A DNA stretch of 52,859 nt from Oscillospiraceae bacterium. GTDB lineage: Bacteria > Bacillota > Clostridia > Christensenellales > Aristaeellaceae. Below the pieces are notes generated by a model. It was not told the origin of the DNA. It worked only from the letters and a program-made list of their open reading frames with translations, and made no database searches. The stretch lies in assembly GCA_031269355.1 (NCBI GenBank), contig JAISZG010000032.1, positions 1 to 52,859 of the forward strand. The letters run 5' to 3'. The translations under genes were made by a program, and so were the position numbers. Below, one piece after another: positions 16,275-24,640 of this stretch (position 1 is its first letter; each line of letters starts with the position of its first letter).

Positions 16275-16346
16275 GATAATGCTAAACTCAGTTTAAACTG
16301 CGGCATATTCGCGAATCTGCCGCAGTTCAAGCGAGACTTAGTATCA
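16275..16346. repeat. Long imperfect hairpin after the island genes
   Basis: A perfect core stem AACTGCGGCA/TGCCGCAGTT (16296-16305 with 16318-16327) is extended by an imperfect outer stem (GAT...CTAA against TTAG...ATC). No T tract follows, so it is a processing or weak termination structure at best. Confidence 0.45.
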
Positions 16347-16404
16347 GCGTTCAATGTGGAATCCGGTTAAAGCACAAGCGAGCAGTATATTGATTATATT
16401 TCAT

Positions 16405-16463
16405 CACCAAACGAAGTAGCCCAAAACCTAGCATTGCAAGGTTTTGGGCTACTTCGTTTGGTG
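16405..16463. repeat. 25-bp perfect inverted repeat touching tRNA-Ala
   Basis: Arms at 16405-16429 and 16439-16463 are exact reverse complements around a 9-base loop. The right arm includes the CCA end of tRNA-Ala (16459-16461) plus the discriminator. In the tRNA transcript this is a strong hairpin right after the CCA, but without a T tract. It may be a terminator/processing structure or a trace of recombination at the tRNA. Confidence 0.75.
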
Positions 16464-16534
16464 GAGCATAGGGGATTCGAACCCCTGACCTCGACAATGC
16501 GAATGTCGCGCGCTACCAACTGTGCTAATGCCCC
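16459..16534 (-). tRNA. tRNA-Ala (CGC)
   Basis: Read on the minus strand: acceptor GGGGCAT/ATGCTCC with the G3-U70 wobble that defines alanine identity, D-arm with TTGGTAGCGC, anticodon loop TTCGCAT (anticodon CGC), T-arm GGGTTCGAATCCC and encoded CCA. It marks the far end of the AT-rich island. Confidence 0.95.
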
Positions 16535-16562
16535 AAGCGATTGAGAATAATCTAACGCGCCT

Positions 16563-16591
16563 ATTCTAACACGATTTCCATTCGAATGCAA
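16563..16591 (-). promoter_or_regulatory. Promoter of tRNA-Ala
   Basis: On the minus strand TTGCAT (16591-16586) and TAGAAT (16568-16563) with a 17-base spacer, about 28 bases before the mature 5' end. Confidence 0.75.
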
Positions 16592-16845
16592 TATCTTTTT
16601 ACAAACGTGATTTTTTGCGGGTTACACCTCGCCACAGCTCAGCAGGAAGCCTACGAAATGCATATATTATGTATATTCGATGAAAACGGTGCATAATATC
16701 CAGTTTTTTTGTTATACATCCTGATGTATCATTACCATTTATGCATTATCCACTAGCAATAATGTATACTATACACTAATGGCGCTTTATTACATAATAA
16801 TAACAGTCTGGCTTCATACACGTCTGCGCGTTCATATTCATCGAA

Positions 16846-16874
16846 TTGATAATCCGCGCATCGTGTGATAAACT
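16846..16874 (+). promoter_or_regulatory. Candidate promoter for the Rpn-like gene
   Basis: TTGATA (16846-16851) and TAAACT (16869-16874) with a 17-base spacer. The rest of 16535-17002 is AT-rich near the tRNA and holds no further gene that I can support. Confidence 0.5.
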
Positions 16875-17002
16875 GACTATAAGCGCTTGAGCTGGCGCGT
16901 GGCGCAGAACCCATGCTTATGCGGATACCGGCGCGCGTCGTTCTTTCCCGGACGATGGGGACAGCGTACCCGCTGCAAAAGGATTGTATTCGTGGAGGCG
17001 GT

Positions 17003-17911
17003 ATGGAAGGCGGAAAACAGCTGGCAGCGAAGGCGGCGGCCGTTAAGCATAACGCGCAGATTAAGAGCAATACATTCGCCGAATATTTCCGCGATAAGGC
17101 GCGGGCGATCGAATTGTATAACGCGCTGACTGATTCATCATATACACTCGACGCGGATATTCAATTCAACACGCTTAAAAGCGTGCTGTTCAACGGGCGT
17201 ATAAACGACCTGTCGTTTGTGATAAACGGGCGATTGGTGGTGCTGATAGAGCATCAGTCTACGCTCAACGATAATATGCCGCTGCGGATGCTGTTCTATA
17301 TCGCGAGGCTGTACGAAGCTATGCTCACTAATGGAGATGAAATTTACAAACACAGGCGAATTGAAATTCCAAAGCCGGATTTCTACGTTTTATATAACGG
17401 AGCTGATCGATGCCCCGAGTACTCCGAGCTTAAGCTGTCTGACGCTTTCGCGGACGCGAATATTCCGAGTCGGCTGGAGCTTACTGTTCCGATGATCAAC
17501 ATTAACGGCGACCCTGAGAATATCCCGAAGATACTTACGCGCAGCGCGTCGCTGCGGGAATACTCGGAGTTCATCGGGCGTATCAAACTATATACCCGGC
17601 AGGGAACCGAACTGGCGCAGGCGATTCAAAAGGCGATCGACGCGTGCATCCACGAAGGGATAATGGCTGAATTCTTGAGGGAAAATGGATCGGAGGTGTT
17701 CAATATGTTGAACTATGAGTTCAATTTGGAAGACGCGCTTCGCGTTAATCGGGAAGAAGGCAAGGCCGAAGGGAAAACTGAGAATTCCATTGAGATTGCC
17801 GAAAAACTGCTTTCCAGAAAACTGCCGCTGCCCGATATCGCGGAAATCACCGCGCTGCCGGTGGCAAAATTGATCCAGCTACAAAAATCGAAACGCGATA
17901 ATGATAAATAA
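17003..17911 (+). CDS. Rpn-family PD-(D/E)XK nuclease / putative transposase
   Basis: 302 residues of the Rpn/YhgA-like family, recombination-promoting nucleases often annotated as transposases. The nuclease core shows RINDLSFVINGRLVVLIEHQS, with the D...E-x-Q arrangement of PD-(D/E)XK enzymes. The C-terminus carries the charged REEGKAEGKTENSIEIAEKL segment and LPDIAEITALPVAKLIQLQ, the usual tail of the family. ATG 17003 follows GGAGG; the longer open frame extends upstream without an SD. The gene is alone, with no terminal repeats seen, so it is probably a resident member of a multicopy family rather than an insertion sequence. Confidence 0.85.
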   Translation: MEGGKQLAAKAAAVKHNAQIKSNTFAEYFRDKARAIELYNALTDSSYTLDADIQFNTLKSVLFNGRINDLSFVINGRLVVLIEHQSTLNDNMPLRMLFYIARLYEAMLTNGDEIYKHRRIEIPKPDFYVLYNGADRCPEYSELKLSDAFADANIPSRLELTVPMININGDPENIPKILTRSASLREYSEFIGRIKLYTRQGTELAQAIQKAIDACIHEGIMAEFLRENGSEVFNMLNYEFNLEDALRVNREEGKAEGKTENSIEIAEKLLSRKLPLPDIAEITALPVAKLIQLQKSKRDNDK

Positions 17912-17968
17912 ACATAGCGATGCGTGCGGGTATGGGGCGCACTTTCCAAGTTGAAGCGTTCGGCAAAA

Positions 17969-18001
17969 CGCCTCGCCGCCGATGTCGCTGGCGGCGAGGC
18001 G
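17969..18001. terminator. Strong hairpin between convergent genes
   Basis: CGCCTCGCCGCC pairs perfectly with GGCGGCGAGGCG around a 9-base loop. It lies between the Rpn-like gene (plus) and the C-S lyase gene (minus); the downstream T run (GCGTTT) is short. Confidence 0.55.
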
Positions 18002-18081
18002 AAAGCGTTTGCGAGCAGTTTGGCAAGTTAGGGCGTACTTAAAAAATTTCTCGGCCTGAACGTATCCTATATAGACGCGCC

Positions 18082-19248
18082 TTAGATGAACGCGTCGGAA
18101 ATCCGCGATACCGCCTCTTTAATGACGGAACGCGGCGAGGCGATATTTATGCGCATAAATCCGCGACCGGGTTCGCCGAACGCAAGCCCGTCGTTCAGCC
18201 ATACCTTCGCGCGGTTCCATATGCGATCCTGCAACTCCTCCTGGGAAATATTAAGCGAACGGAAATCCAGCCATGCGAGGTAAGTAGCCTGCAATTCCTG
18301 CACCCGTATCCCCCGCGACCGCGCGGCGAATCCATCTTTCACAGCCGCGTAATTTTCAAGCAGATAAGCCTTCAGTTCGTCCAGCCACTGCGCGCCGTGC
18401 TCATATGCCGCTTGTACGGCGGCGACAGCTATCGGGCTTAGCTCGCATCCGAAATTCGCGCTGATCACGCGCGTGAGCTTAGCGCGAAGCTCGGCGTTGG
18501 GAATAACCATCGCCGCAACGTTAATGCTCGCCAGATTAAACGTTTTGCTTGGAGCGTTGCATATTATGCTGGAGTCGGCAAGCTCGGGATCGATCGACGC
18601 GTACGGTATTTGCTTATAAGGCGCGTATACAAAATCCTGATGGATTTCGTCGGAAAGCACCGTAACGCCATGACGCAGGCATATCTCGCCCATGCGCGTC
18701 AATTCGTCAACCGTAAATACACGCGCGACGGGATTGTGCGGATTGCACAATATGAACAGCTTAACATTGTTCGAAACGATCTTGCTCTCGAAATCATCGA
18801 AATCGATAATATACCGACCGTCCTCGAGTATCAGATCGCTGGATACCACCCGGCGCTCGTTAAGGCGGATCGCGCTTATAAAGCAGTGGTATACGGGCAG
18901 CTGAACAAGAACGGCGTCGCCCTTCGACGTTAGAGCACAGATAGCCGCCGCGACTTCGTACATCACTCCCGGCGCGTGAATAATCCATTCGTTTTTTATA
19001 TCCCAGCCCAGCCGCTCCCGATGCCATCTAACGAACGCCTCGTCCAGGCTCTCCGGCGTTACCGTGTATCCGTATACGCCGTGGGCGGCGGCGCGCTCGG
19101 CCGCTTCAACCACCTTCGGCGGCGAGCGGAAATCCATATCCGCTACCCACAGCGGCAGTATGTCCTCCGGCATGCCGCGCTCCGCCATACCGTCATGCTT
19201 TAACGAGTTGGTGCCGCGCCGGTTTATTATTCGATCAAAATCAGTCAT
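18082..19248 (-). CDS. PatB/MalY-type cysteine-S-conjugate beta-lyase (PLP enzyme)
   Basis: A fold-type I PLP enzyme of the aminotransferase class I/II family, PatB branch: cleaves C-S bonds in cystathionine or related cysteine conjugates. Visible are LPLWVADMDFRSPP and YGYTV at the N-terminus, CNPHNPVARVFT, SDEIHQDF, and the PLP lysine in NAPSKTFNLAS. The end FGEPGRGFMRINIASPR holds the substrate carboxylate-binding arginine. Length, 388 residues, is normal. ATG 19248 is chosen because GAGG lies nine bases upstream; ATG 19263 has no SD. A CdaR/PucR-like regulator lies upstream on the same strand and may control it. Confidence 0.9.
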   Translation of the reverse strand: MTDFDRIINRRGTNSLKHDGMAERGMPEDILPLWVADMDFRSPPKVVEAAERAAAHGVYGYTVTPESLDEAFVRWHRERLGWDIKNEWIIHAPGVMYEVAAAICALTSKGDAVLVQLPVYHCFISAIRLNERRVVSSDLILEDGRYIIDFDDFESKIVSNNVKLFILCNPHNPVARVFTVDELTRMGEICLRHGVTVLSDEIHQDFVYAPYKQIPYASIDPELADSSIICNAPSKTFNLASINVAAMVIPNAELRAKLTRVISANFGCELSPIAVAAVQAAYEHGAQWLDELKAYLLENYAAVKDGFAARSRGIRVQELQATYLAWLDFRSLNISQEELQDRIWNRAKVWLNDGLAFGEPGRGFMRINIASPRSVIKEAVSRISDAFI

Positions 19249-19399
19249 ATCCGCCGTCCTCATTTTCTATTAAACCATATTATAATCCATATGATCGTTC
19301 GACAAAGGCGCCGGAATTCCTGCCGATCTCGCGACAAACGAAAAATAACCCGCTATTCCCGTATGTATACAGGAACGCTGGTCGGCTCGGCATTAGGGA

Positions 19400-20602
19400 T
19401 TACGCATCATAAGATTGAAGTTTGAACGTTATCAGCAGCGCGGACATAAGGTTGCCGTCGCACCAGTCGATATCGTATTTTTCATCTATTTCCCGCAATC
19501 GCTTGAGCAATTCATCCAGCGGCAATCCAAGTTGGGCGGCGGTTCGCTCCTCGTTCAGCGCGTTGGTGAGGTATGTCTGCAGCGTGAGAGATTTCGCAGT
19601 GCCGTCGCGTTCGTCATCCGCACGAAGGTATTTTACGATTGGATTGCGAAGCTCCGATATGTCTACGCTATCCTTGATTGAATCCAGGAAAAAATCCAAC
19701 CGGTAATCGTCGAACCTATAAATACGCTTATTTTGGTTATGACTCATTCCGTAGTTCAGCGCGCTGAGGGCTTGACGATAATACTTTCGTATTTCATATA
19801 AATTATGAAAACAGTCACTTACTCCGCTGTATATATTATATTTAATAAAAAAATCGCGCAAAGCTCCCAGATCGCGCTTAATACTGAGGGTGGGGCTGTC
19901 GACGCTGAATATCATGATTATATTATTGAGATATATAAAGTATTTGAACTCGTTTTCCATGCTCTCGAACAGATCGCGCAAATAGGCGAGGTGCGAGAGG
20001 GTGTGTTCATAATTGGAGATATCACCGACGGAGACGTATATATTATCCTTAAGGCTTTTATACAGCTCTTCCACTACGGGCTTAACTATCTCGCGGTCAG
20101 GATTTTCGCTGAGTAGCTCGTTTATAAACGCGTCGTGGAACACGCGTTCTTTCAGATGATATGTTCCGCTTGATTGTATCTCGGCGCTCAGATTGTCGCA
20201 TACCCGCACAATCAGCTTATCGTCTTCGGGTTTAAATGGCGTGTAGCACGCCACCACCACAATGCTGCCCAGCTGTACTCCCTGATGATCAAAAAACTTT
20301 GAGCACGCCCGATCGTACTTCAGCTTTTCGTGTGTTAGAAGCGCCACCGAATCCGTATCCGCCACGGCGGAGGCGAAACCCGTCTCTATGAAAAAGTTGA
20401 CCGTATTATGAGTGAACCGCCCGTGCTTTATTAACTCGTTCCATAGAGGGTCGTCGTCAACACTATTCTCAGAGTGGGCCAGAACATTGTAGCTGGTATC
20501 GATTACTACCAGCGGGTTTCCAAGCAGGCGGTACGCGTCGTCTATAATTCTCATTATTCCTTTGCCTTTTTCGAAGGGCATGTTCGAAAACTGTTCGCAC
20601 AT
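19400..20602 (-). CDS. CdaR/PucR-like transcriptional regulator
   Basis: A 400-residue regulator of the sugar-diacid/purine type. The N-terminus has a PAS/GAF-like sensor segment (LLGNPLVVIDTSYNVLAHSE), the centre a GGDEF-like CdaR domain (VSVGDISNYEHTLSHLAYLR, YSGVSDCFHNLYEIRKYYRQ), and the C-terminus a PucR-type helix-turn-helix (SLTLQTYLTNALNEERTAAQ then LGLPLDELLKRLREI). The HTH lacks part of the classical spacing, so DNA binding may be atypical. The SD GAGG lies eight bases before ATG 20602, next to a small perfect hairpin (20618-20633). The ligand is unknown; the PatB-type lyase downstream is the obvious candidate target. Confidence 0.78.
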   Translation of the reverse strand: MCEQFSNMPFEKGKGIMRIIDDAYRLLGNPLVVIDTSYNVLAHSENSVDDDPLWNELIKHGRFTHNTVNFFIETGFASAVADTDSVALLTHEKLKYDRACSKFFDHQGVQLGSIVVVACYTPFKPEDDKLIVRVCDNLSAEIQSSGTYHLKERVFHDAFINELLSENPDREIVKPVVEELYKSLKDNIYVSVGDISNYEHTLSHLAYLRDLFESMENEFKYFIYLNNIIMIFSVDSPTLSIKRDLGALRDFFIKYNIYSGVSDCFHNLYEIRKYYRQALSALNYGMSHNQNKRIYRFDDYRLDFFLDSIKDSVDISELRNPIVKYLRADDERDGTAKSLTLQTYLTNALNEERTAAQLGLPLDELLKRLREIDEKYDIDWCDGNLMSALLITFKLQSYDA

Positions 20603-20617
20603 ATTGTATGCCTCATC

Positions 20618-20633
20618 GCCGACTTTCGTCGGC
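20618..20633. promoter_or_regulatory. Small perfect hairpin before the CdaR-like gene
   Basis: GCCGAC pairs with GTCGGC around TTTC, four bases upstream of the SD of the regulator on the minus strand. It could influence translation initiation. Confidence 0.3.
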
Positions 20634-20700
20634 CCCCCTCTCTATACATTGTCGGTCGATATAGTCGGCCAATGAGCCTGCGATCCTGGAGCGATCGCGT

Positions 20701-21291
20701 TCAGTTCGCGCGTTTATGCAGCTGCGGCATCTGCGCGCAGCGTGTGGATTTATCCCATTCCATCATTCCCTTGTGCAGCTTATGCAATAGCGCGGTGATG
20801 TTATGATATTCTTTTGGGAAATCACGGCTCGCCAGGCAGCAGAACACGTTGATCAGCCCGCCGCTCCAGAATGCGTCCAGCAGTATGCCGTTGGGATCGT
20901 CCTTGGCGCGAACGCTCGCGTCGTCCCGCGGCGAAGACGCCTGGTTCATTATCTTCATTAGTTCGGCGTCGGCGTCGACGACGATATTCGTGAGAACCTT
21001 CGCATGCGCGTTTATGTGCGCGTCAATTTCGGAGTACACGTTCTCCGTATCCGTGCGCTTGAAACGCGAAATCATGTCTGCCCTGATATCGAACAGGCAG
21101 TGGCTCAGCAGCTCATATTTGTCGTCGAAGTGCGCATAGAACGCGGCGCGGCTCACGAGAGCTTCGTTGCACAGGTCGTTTACGGTGATTTTCCTGAAGC
21201 TCCGATGCTCCAACAGGGAAAACATCGCGGAGACGAGCGCCTTGCAGGTGCGCTGCACACGCAGATCCTCTTTTTGAAAATTGCCTGACAC
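20701..21291 (-). CDS. TetR-family transcriptional regulator
   Basis: 196 residues. The N-terminal TetR domain is clear: LVSAMFSLLEHRSFRKITVN followed by DLCNEALVSRAAFYAHFDDK, which is the helix-turn-helix. The remaining ~130 residues are a helical ligand/dimer domain resembling the DhaS-type group. GTG 21291 follows AAAGGAG at a good distance. It is divergent from the collagen-like gene, and a perfect 7-bp inverted repeat (21380-21397) in the shared upstream region is a candidate operator for autoregulation and perhaps for the divergent gene. Confidence 0.88.
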   Translation of the reverse strand: MSGNFQKEDLRVQRTCKALVSAMFSLLEHRSFRKITVNDLCNEALVSRAAFYAHFDDKYELLSHCLFDIRADMISRFKRTDTENVYSEIDAHINAHAKVLTNIVVDADAELMKIMNQASSPRDDASVRAKDDPNGILLDAFWSGGLINVFCCLASRDFPKEYHNITALLHKLHKGMMEWDKSTRCAQMPQLHKRAN

Positions 21292-21379
21292 GGTCTTCTC
21301 CTTTCAGCTTTTCGAGTACCTGGTGCTCGGTTAAAATATAGCATAGAATACAAAAATTAACGATAACAATACAAAAAAA

Positions 21380-21397
21380 TTGTCAGCTATCTGACAA
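21380..21397. promoter_or_regulatory. Candidate TetR operator
   Basis: TTGTCAG-CTAT-CTGACAA, a perfect inverted repeat 90 bases upstream of the TetR gene and 155 before the collagen-like gene. The size fits a TetR operator. Nothing else stands out between 21292 and 21552. Confidence 0.5.
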
Positions 21398-21552
21398 CGC
21401 GCCCAATGCCTCTTGGACTTACGCGTTCGATCGGCGTACATTGCCAGTGATCGGAACTAGCGCGTAAAAGGCGATCCCTTTTCGCGCGATCGTCGATCGA
21501 GCGACCATCCGCCATACTCGCGCGGGTGAGCAACGGGATCGGAGGTATCCAC

Positions 21553-22923
21553 ATGATGGGCGCAAATCAAACGGCATACGGGTATACCGGGTTGGATTGT
21601 TCAGTATATCCTTTATCACCATTATCCCCCTCATATTGTCCGCTCGACGAATACGACCGAGGCTGTCAGAGCGCGAACTCATACGGCGGATATCGCGACG
21701 TTTGCAATGCCGCGCCAAAGTGCCGCAGCGTGGAGCCAACCTGCCTTCGAAGCATGGACTCTGTTTCCGCCGCCCCTGAAAGAGCGGGGCATAGCCCCGC
21801 GCCCGCGTATAATAGCTGCCTTTGTTATCCCGTACCGGGACCGCCTGGCCCCAAAGGGCCGATAGGACCGACAGGCTGCACTGGGCCTGAAGGCTGTCAG
21901 GGGCCAAAGGGCGAACGGGGCTATCCGGGACCTGTCGGACCAAGAGGACTGCCGGGCGCCGTCGGCCCCAGAGGGCCGAAAGGCGACGTAGGCGAGAAAG
22001 GACCTCCGGGGCCGGCGGGCTGCCAGGGCTGCATCGGGTTCCCGGGGCCGGCAGGGCCTGCGGGTTGCGCGGGTCCGCAGGGGATACGCGGGGATATCGG
22101 GCCTCAAGGCGATCCCGGATGCCCGGGCGTCCAAGGCCCCAAGGGCAATCCCGGCCCCCCTGGGCCTCCGGGTCCGCGAGGTTTGGCGGGGCCAAAGGGA
22201 GACGCGGGGCCAAAGGGGCCGAGAGGAGATGCGGGGCCTGAGGGGCCGCAGGGGATACCGGGGCATCCCGGCCCTCCGGGGGAGTGCGGCCCGGAAGGGG
22301 CGGCGGGGCCGCAAGGGCCGCAGGGGCCGCCGGGCGCGCAGGGGTGTCCGGGGCCGGTAGGTCCTCAAGGAACGCCGGGCTATATTGGTCCGACGGGTCC
22401 GGAGGGGCCGTTAGGGCCGACGGGTCCGGAAGGTCCGGAAGGTCCGGCCGGGCCGCAAGGGCCTGCAGGCACGCCTGGGGGAGTTATGCCATATATACAA
22501 ATGCTCGCCACGGCCGACCAGTCGTTCACAGGGTCGGGCAATTGTATATTCACCAAAGCCGTCGCCACGTTTATTTACGCTGCGGTTAAATACAGCACAG
22601 CGTCCGGCAGGTTCGATGTAATGGAGGGCGGTCACTACGAAATTTCATTCTCTTCCAATCTTCTGCTGGAACCTGCCGCCGCGAACGTTTCGACAAACTG
22701 CACGATAACGCTGAGCATCGCTCCGCCCGGTACGTATAAGCCGCCCATTATTTGCTCGCTATGCAACCTGACGATATCCGCGCCGGTGCGGCTGCCGGTT
22801 TGCAGCGTAGGGGTTCGCGTGCTGAGCCCGGGCGATACGCTTACGCTGAAGCTGGACGGCGCCAACTTTAAGCAAGCGACGTTCTCAGACACCAGCGTTA
22901 TACTGCGGAAGCTGAGCGACTGA
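21553..22923 (+). CDS. Cysteine-rich collagen-like protein with C-terminal beta domain
   Basis: 456 residues. Residues 1 to about 92 are Tyr/Cys/Ser-rich with no signal peptide; then about 70 Gly-X-Y triplets ([20 protein letters not shown]...) with several cysteines in Y positions; then a ~130-residue domain of alternating hydrophobic strands ([27 protein letters not shown]) like the C1q/TNF-type head of BclA. This layout matches spore-surface filament proteins of Firmicutes and lacks a cell-wall anchor. ATG 21553 follows GGAGGT. A palindromic repeat copy (21784-21800) is embedded just before the collagen region. A role on spores or the cell surface is inferred from architecture. Confidence 0.82.
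   Translation: MMGANQTAYGYTGLDCSVYPLSPLSPSYCPLDEYDRGCQSANSYGGYRDVCNAAPKCRSVEPTCLRSMDSVSAAPERAGHSPAPAYNSCLCYPVPGPPGPKGPIGPTGCTGPEGCQGPKGERGYPGPVGPRGLPGAVGPRGPKGDVGEKGPPGPAGCQGCIGFPGPAGPAGCAGPQGIRGDIGPQGDPGCPGVQGPKGNPGPPGPPGPRGLAGPKGDAGPKGPRGDAGPEGPQGIPGHPGPPGECGPEGAAGPQGPQGPPGAQGCPGPVGPQGTPGYIGPTGPEGPLGPTGPEGPEGPAGPQGPAGTPGGVMPYIQMLATADQSFTGSGNCIFTKAVATFIYAAVKYSTASGRFDVMEGGHYEISFSSNLLLEPAAANVSTNCTITLSIAPPGTYKPPIICSLCNLTISAPVRLPVCSVGVRVLSPGDTLTLKLDGANFKQATFSDTSVILRKLSD
21784..21800. repeat. Palindromic repeat inside the collagen-like gene
   Basis: GCGGGGCATAGCCCCGC, the same 17-base palindrome as on the minus strand of 9669-9685. Both are read in the same frame, giving AGHSPA in two unrelated proteins. 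Confidence 0.7.
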
Positions 22924-22939
22924 GCGCGGTTTGCTATAT

Positions 22940-22975
22940 GCGGAGGAACGGCGGTTGCCTATGCCGCCCCTCCGC
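22940..22975. terminator. Hairpin between convergent genes
   Basis: GCGGAGG...GGCGG pairs with CCGCC..CCTCCGC with small bulges, between the collagen-like gene and hemZ. No T tract, so only a candidate. Confidence 0.4.
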
Positions 22976-23031
22976 AGCAGGATGTTATAGCCGCAATTTA
23001 TATATATAATATCATATCGCGCATCTTATAA

Positions 23032-24606
23032 TTAATGGCGCTCGTCAAACAACCGCTCCTTGCGCGCGATCATATCGTCAAGCCGCCGCGCGTACAGCAT
23101 CGGCTCCATCATATTAGGCGAGCGCGTTATGCGAATCTGCCCGTCGGCGCTTCTTACAACCCGCTTGGATATTGCGCCCGCGCCAAGCGCGACGACGGAC
23201 GTCGTTTCCTCCATCATATCGAGATTATATAGGCATATCGCGCCGGGCTTCGCGTATCCGATGTTCTCCAGGTCGCCGACCATATTCTTCTGTCGATATA
23301 AATAATAAGGCGACATGCCCATGGATCGAGAAAATTCCGCGCCTTTAAGTATCATTTGCTCCTGGGGCGACGGCTCCGTACCTTCGGCGGTTCGCCCGTC
23401 GACCGGCGCGAACGACGGATCGTCGTACAGCTTTGACGCGCGTTTGCGCGCAAGCGCGTGTACGGTTACGCTTTCGGGATTAAGGCTGCGAATGCCCTCC
23501 ATTGTGCGAACGAAATCCTCGACGGATTCGCCTGGCAGCCCCGCTATGCAATCCATATTTATATTGTCGAAACCCGTCGCACGGGCAAGCTCGAACGCGC
23601 CCAGCGTCTGCGCTGAAGTGTGCGCGCGCCCTATCAGGCGGAGCGTGGCGTCGTTCATCGTTTGCGGATTTACGCTGACGCGCGTTACCCGGTGCGATCG
23701 AATCGCGCGCAGGCGCTCGGAATCGATGGTATCCGGACGCCCTGCCTCCACCGTCCATTCTACGGCATGCGGGAAAGCGCGCTCCAATCTGGCGAGCAGC
23801 GCGTCCAGGCGGCGGGCATCAAGCGCGGTCGGTGTGCCGCCGCCTATGTATATCGCGCGCACGGTTAATCCCCGCGCGTCGACCAGCCGCCGCGCCGCGT
23901 CGATTTCCAAATGGAGCGCGTCCAAATATTCGTCAAGCTCCGATATATTTTTCGGAATAATTTCCGAATGAAACGCGCAGTACGCGCATTTTGTAATGCA
24001 ATAGGGAATCGATACGTATATATCGAACGCGTTCGCGTCGTATATAATATGCGGGCGCTGAACGTCGGCTATTTCGCCGAGCAGCTTCGCTTTATCCGCG
24101 CGGACGTCGAATAGCCGCTCCAGCGTTCTTATGGGATTGACGTCGCCTGCGGATTCGAACTCCGCGTACAGGCGCGTCGGGCGAATGCCCGTAAGCGAGC
24201 CCCAAGGAGGGCGGCGGCCGGTAACATTGCGCAGCAGCCAGTAGCAGCATTGTTTAGCGGCGCGCTTTCGCCGCCGCTTATCCGCCAGCGCAGCCGCGTC
24301 GCAGCGATCTGCGAAATTTTCGACTATAGCGGGAGTTGACCAAGAAAGCGCGGCGCGCGAATCGCTTTCGACATATTCGCAATGCTCCGTCCAATATCCG
24401 CAGGATTCCTTATGCGTATGCCTAAGCGACGCCGCGCCCGGCTCTGGAGCGTCCGTAAGCCGAACGGACGCGCCCGGAAGCATAAGCCTGATCACGTCGG
24501 CGATGTCGTTCGCGAACGCGGGCGTGTCGGTGGAAAGCGCCACAATCATACCGCTCATAGAGCACCGGCCGCCCGGCGGCATATCGAAGATATACCGCTT
24601 GCGCAT
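23032..24606 (-). CDS. hemZ: HemZ-like oxygen-independent coproporphyrinogen dehydrogenase
   Basis: A radical-SAM enzyme of the HemN/HemZ family. The 4Fe-4S motif is CITKCAYC (C203, C207, C210), preceded by IYVSIPY; IYIGGGTPTAL, VEAGRPDTI, SVNPQTMND and DCIAGLPGE are all family motifs. The last part, YYLYRQKNMVGDLENIGYA, is the HemZ signature. Clostridial HemZ proteins lacking other haem genes may serve other radical-SAM roles. The N-terminal ~17 residues look untypical, so initiation at ATG 24558 (MSG) or 24549 (MIVALST) is quite possible; no start has a good SD. It follows dtd, rel and recJ on the same strand. Confidence 0.87.
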   Translation of the reverse strand: MRKRYIFDMPPGGRCSMSGMIVALSTDTPAFANDIADVIRLMLPGASVRLTDAPEPGAASLRHTHKESCGYWTEHCEYVESDSRAALSWSTPAIVENFADRCDAAALADKRRRKRAAKQCCYWLLRNVTGRRPPWGSLTGIRPTRLYAEFESAGDVNPIRTLERLFDVRADKAKLLGEIADVQRPHIIYDANAFDIYVSIPYCITKCAYCAFHSEIIPKNISELDEYLDALHLEIDAARRLVDARGLTVRAIYIGGGTPTALDARRLDALLARLERAFPHAVEWTVEAGRPDTIDSERLRAIRSHRVTRVSVNPQTMNDATLRLIGRAHTSAQTLGAFELARATGFDNINMDCIAGLPGESVEDFVRTMEGIRSLNPESVTVHALARKRASKLYDDPSFAPVDGRTAEGTEPSPQEQMILKGAEFSRSMGMSPYYLYRQKNMVGDLENIGYAKPGAICLYNLDMMEETTSVVALGAGAISKRVVRSADGQIRITRSPNMMEPMLYARRLDDMIARKERLFDERH

Positions 24607-24640
24607 GCGGCGCAGTATCGTTCTACATTAATAAAATTCA

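Noticed and set aside
12342-16534. tRNA-integrated prophage or ICE
   Set aside because: No integrase, no phage structural genes and no direct repeat of either tRNA end were found.
16753-17070. Minus-strand 105-codon frame upstream of the Rpn-like gene
   Set aside because: No SD, overlaps the real start of the Rpn-like gene, and shows no recognisable motif. Part of it (QFDEYERADVYEARLLLL) looks protein-like, but this is not enough.
21419-22368. Long minus-strand frames across the collagen-like gene
   Set aside because: They are antisense shadows of the GC-rich Gly-X-Y repeats and have arginine/proline-rich, non-protein-like composition.
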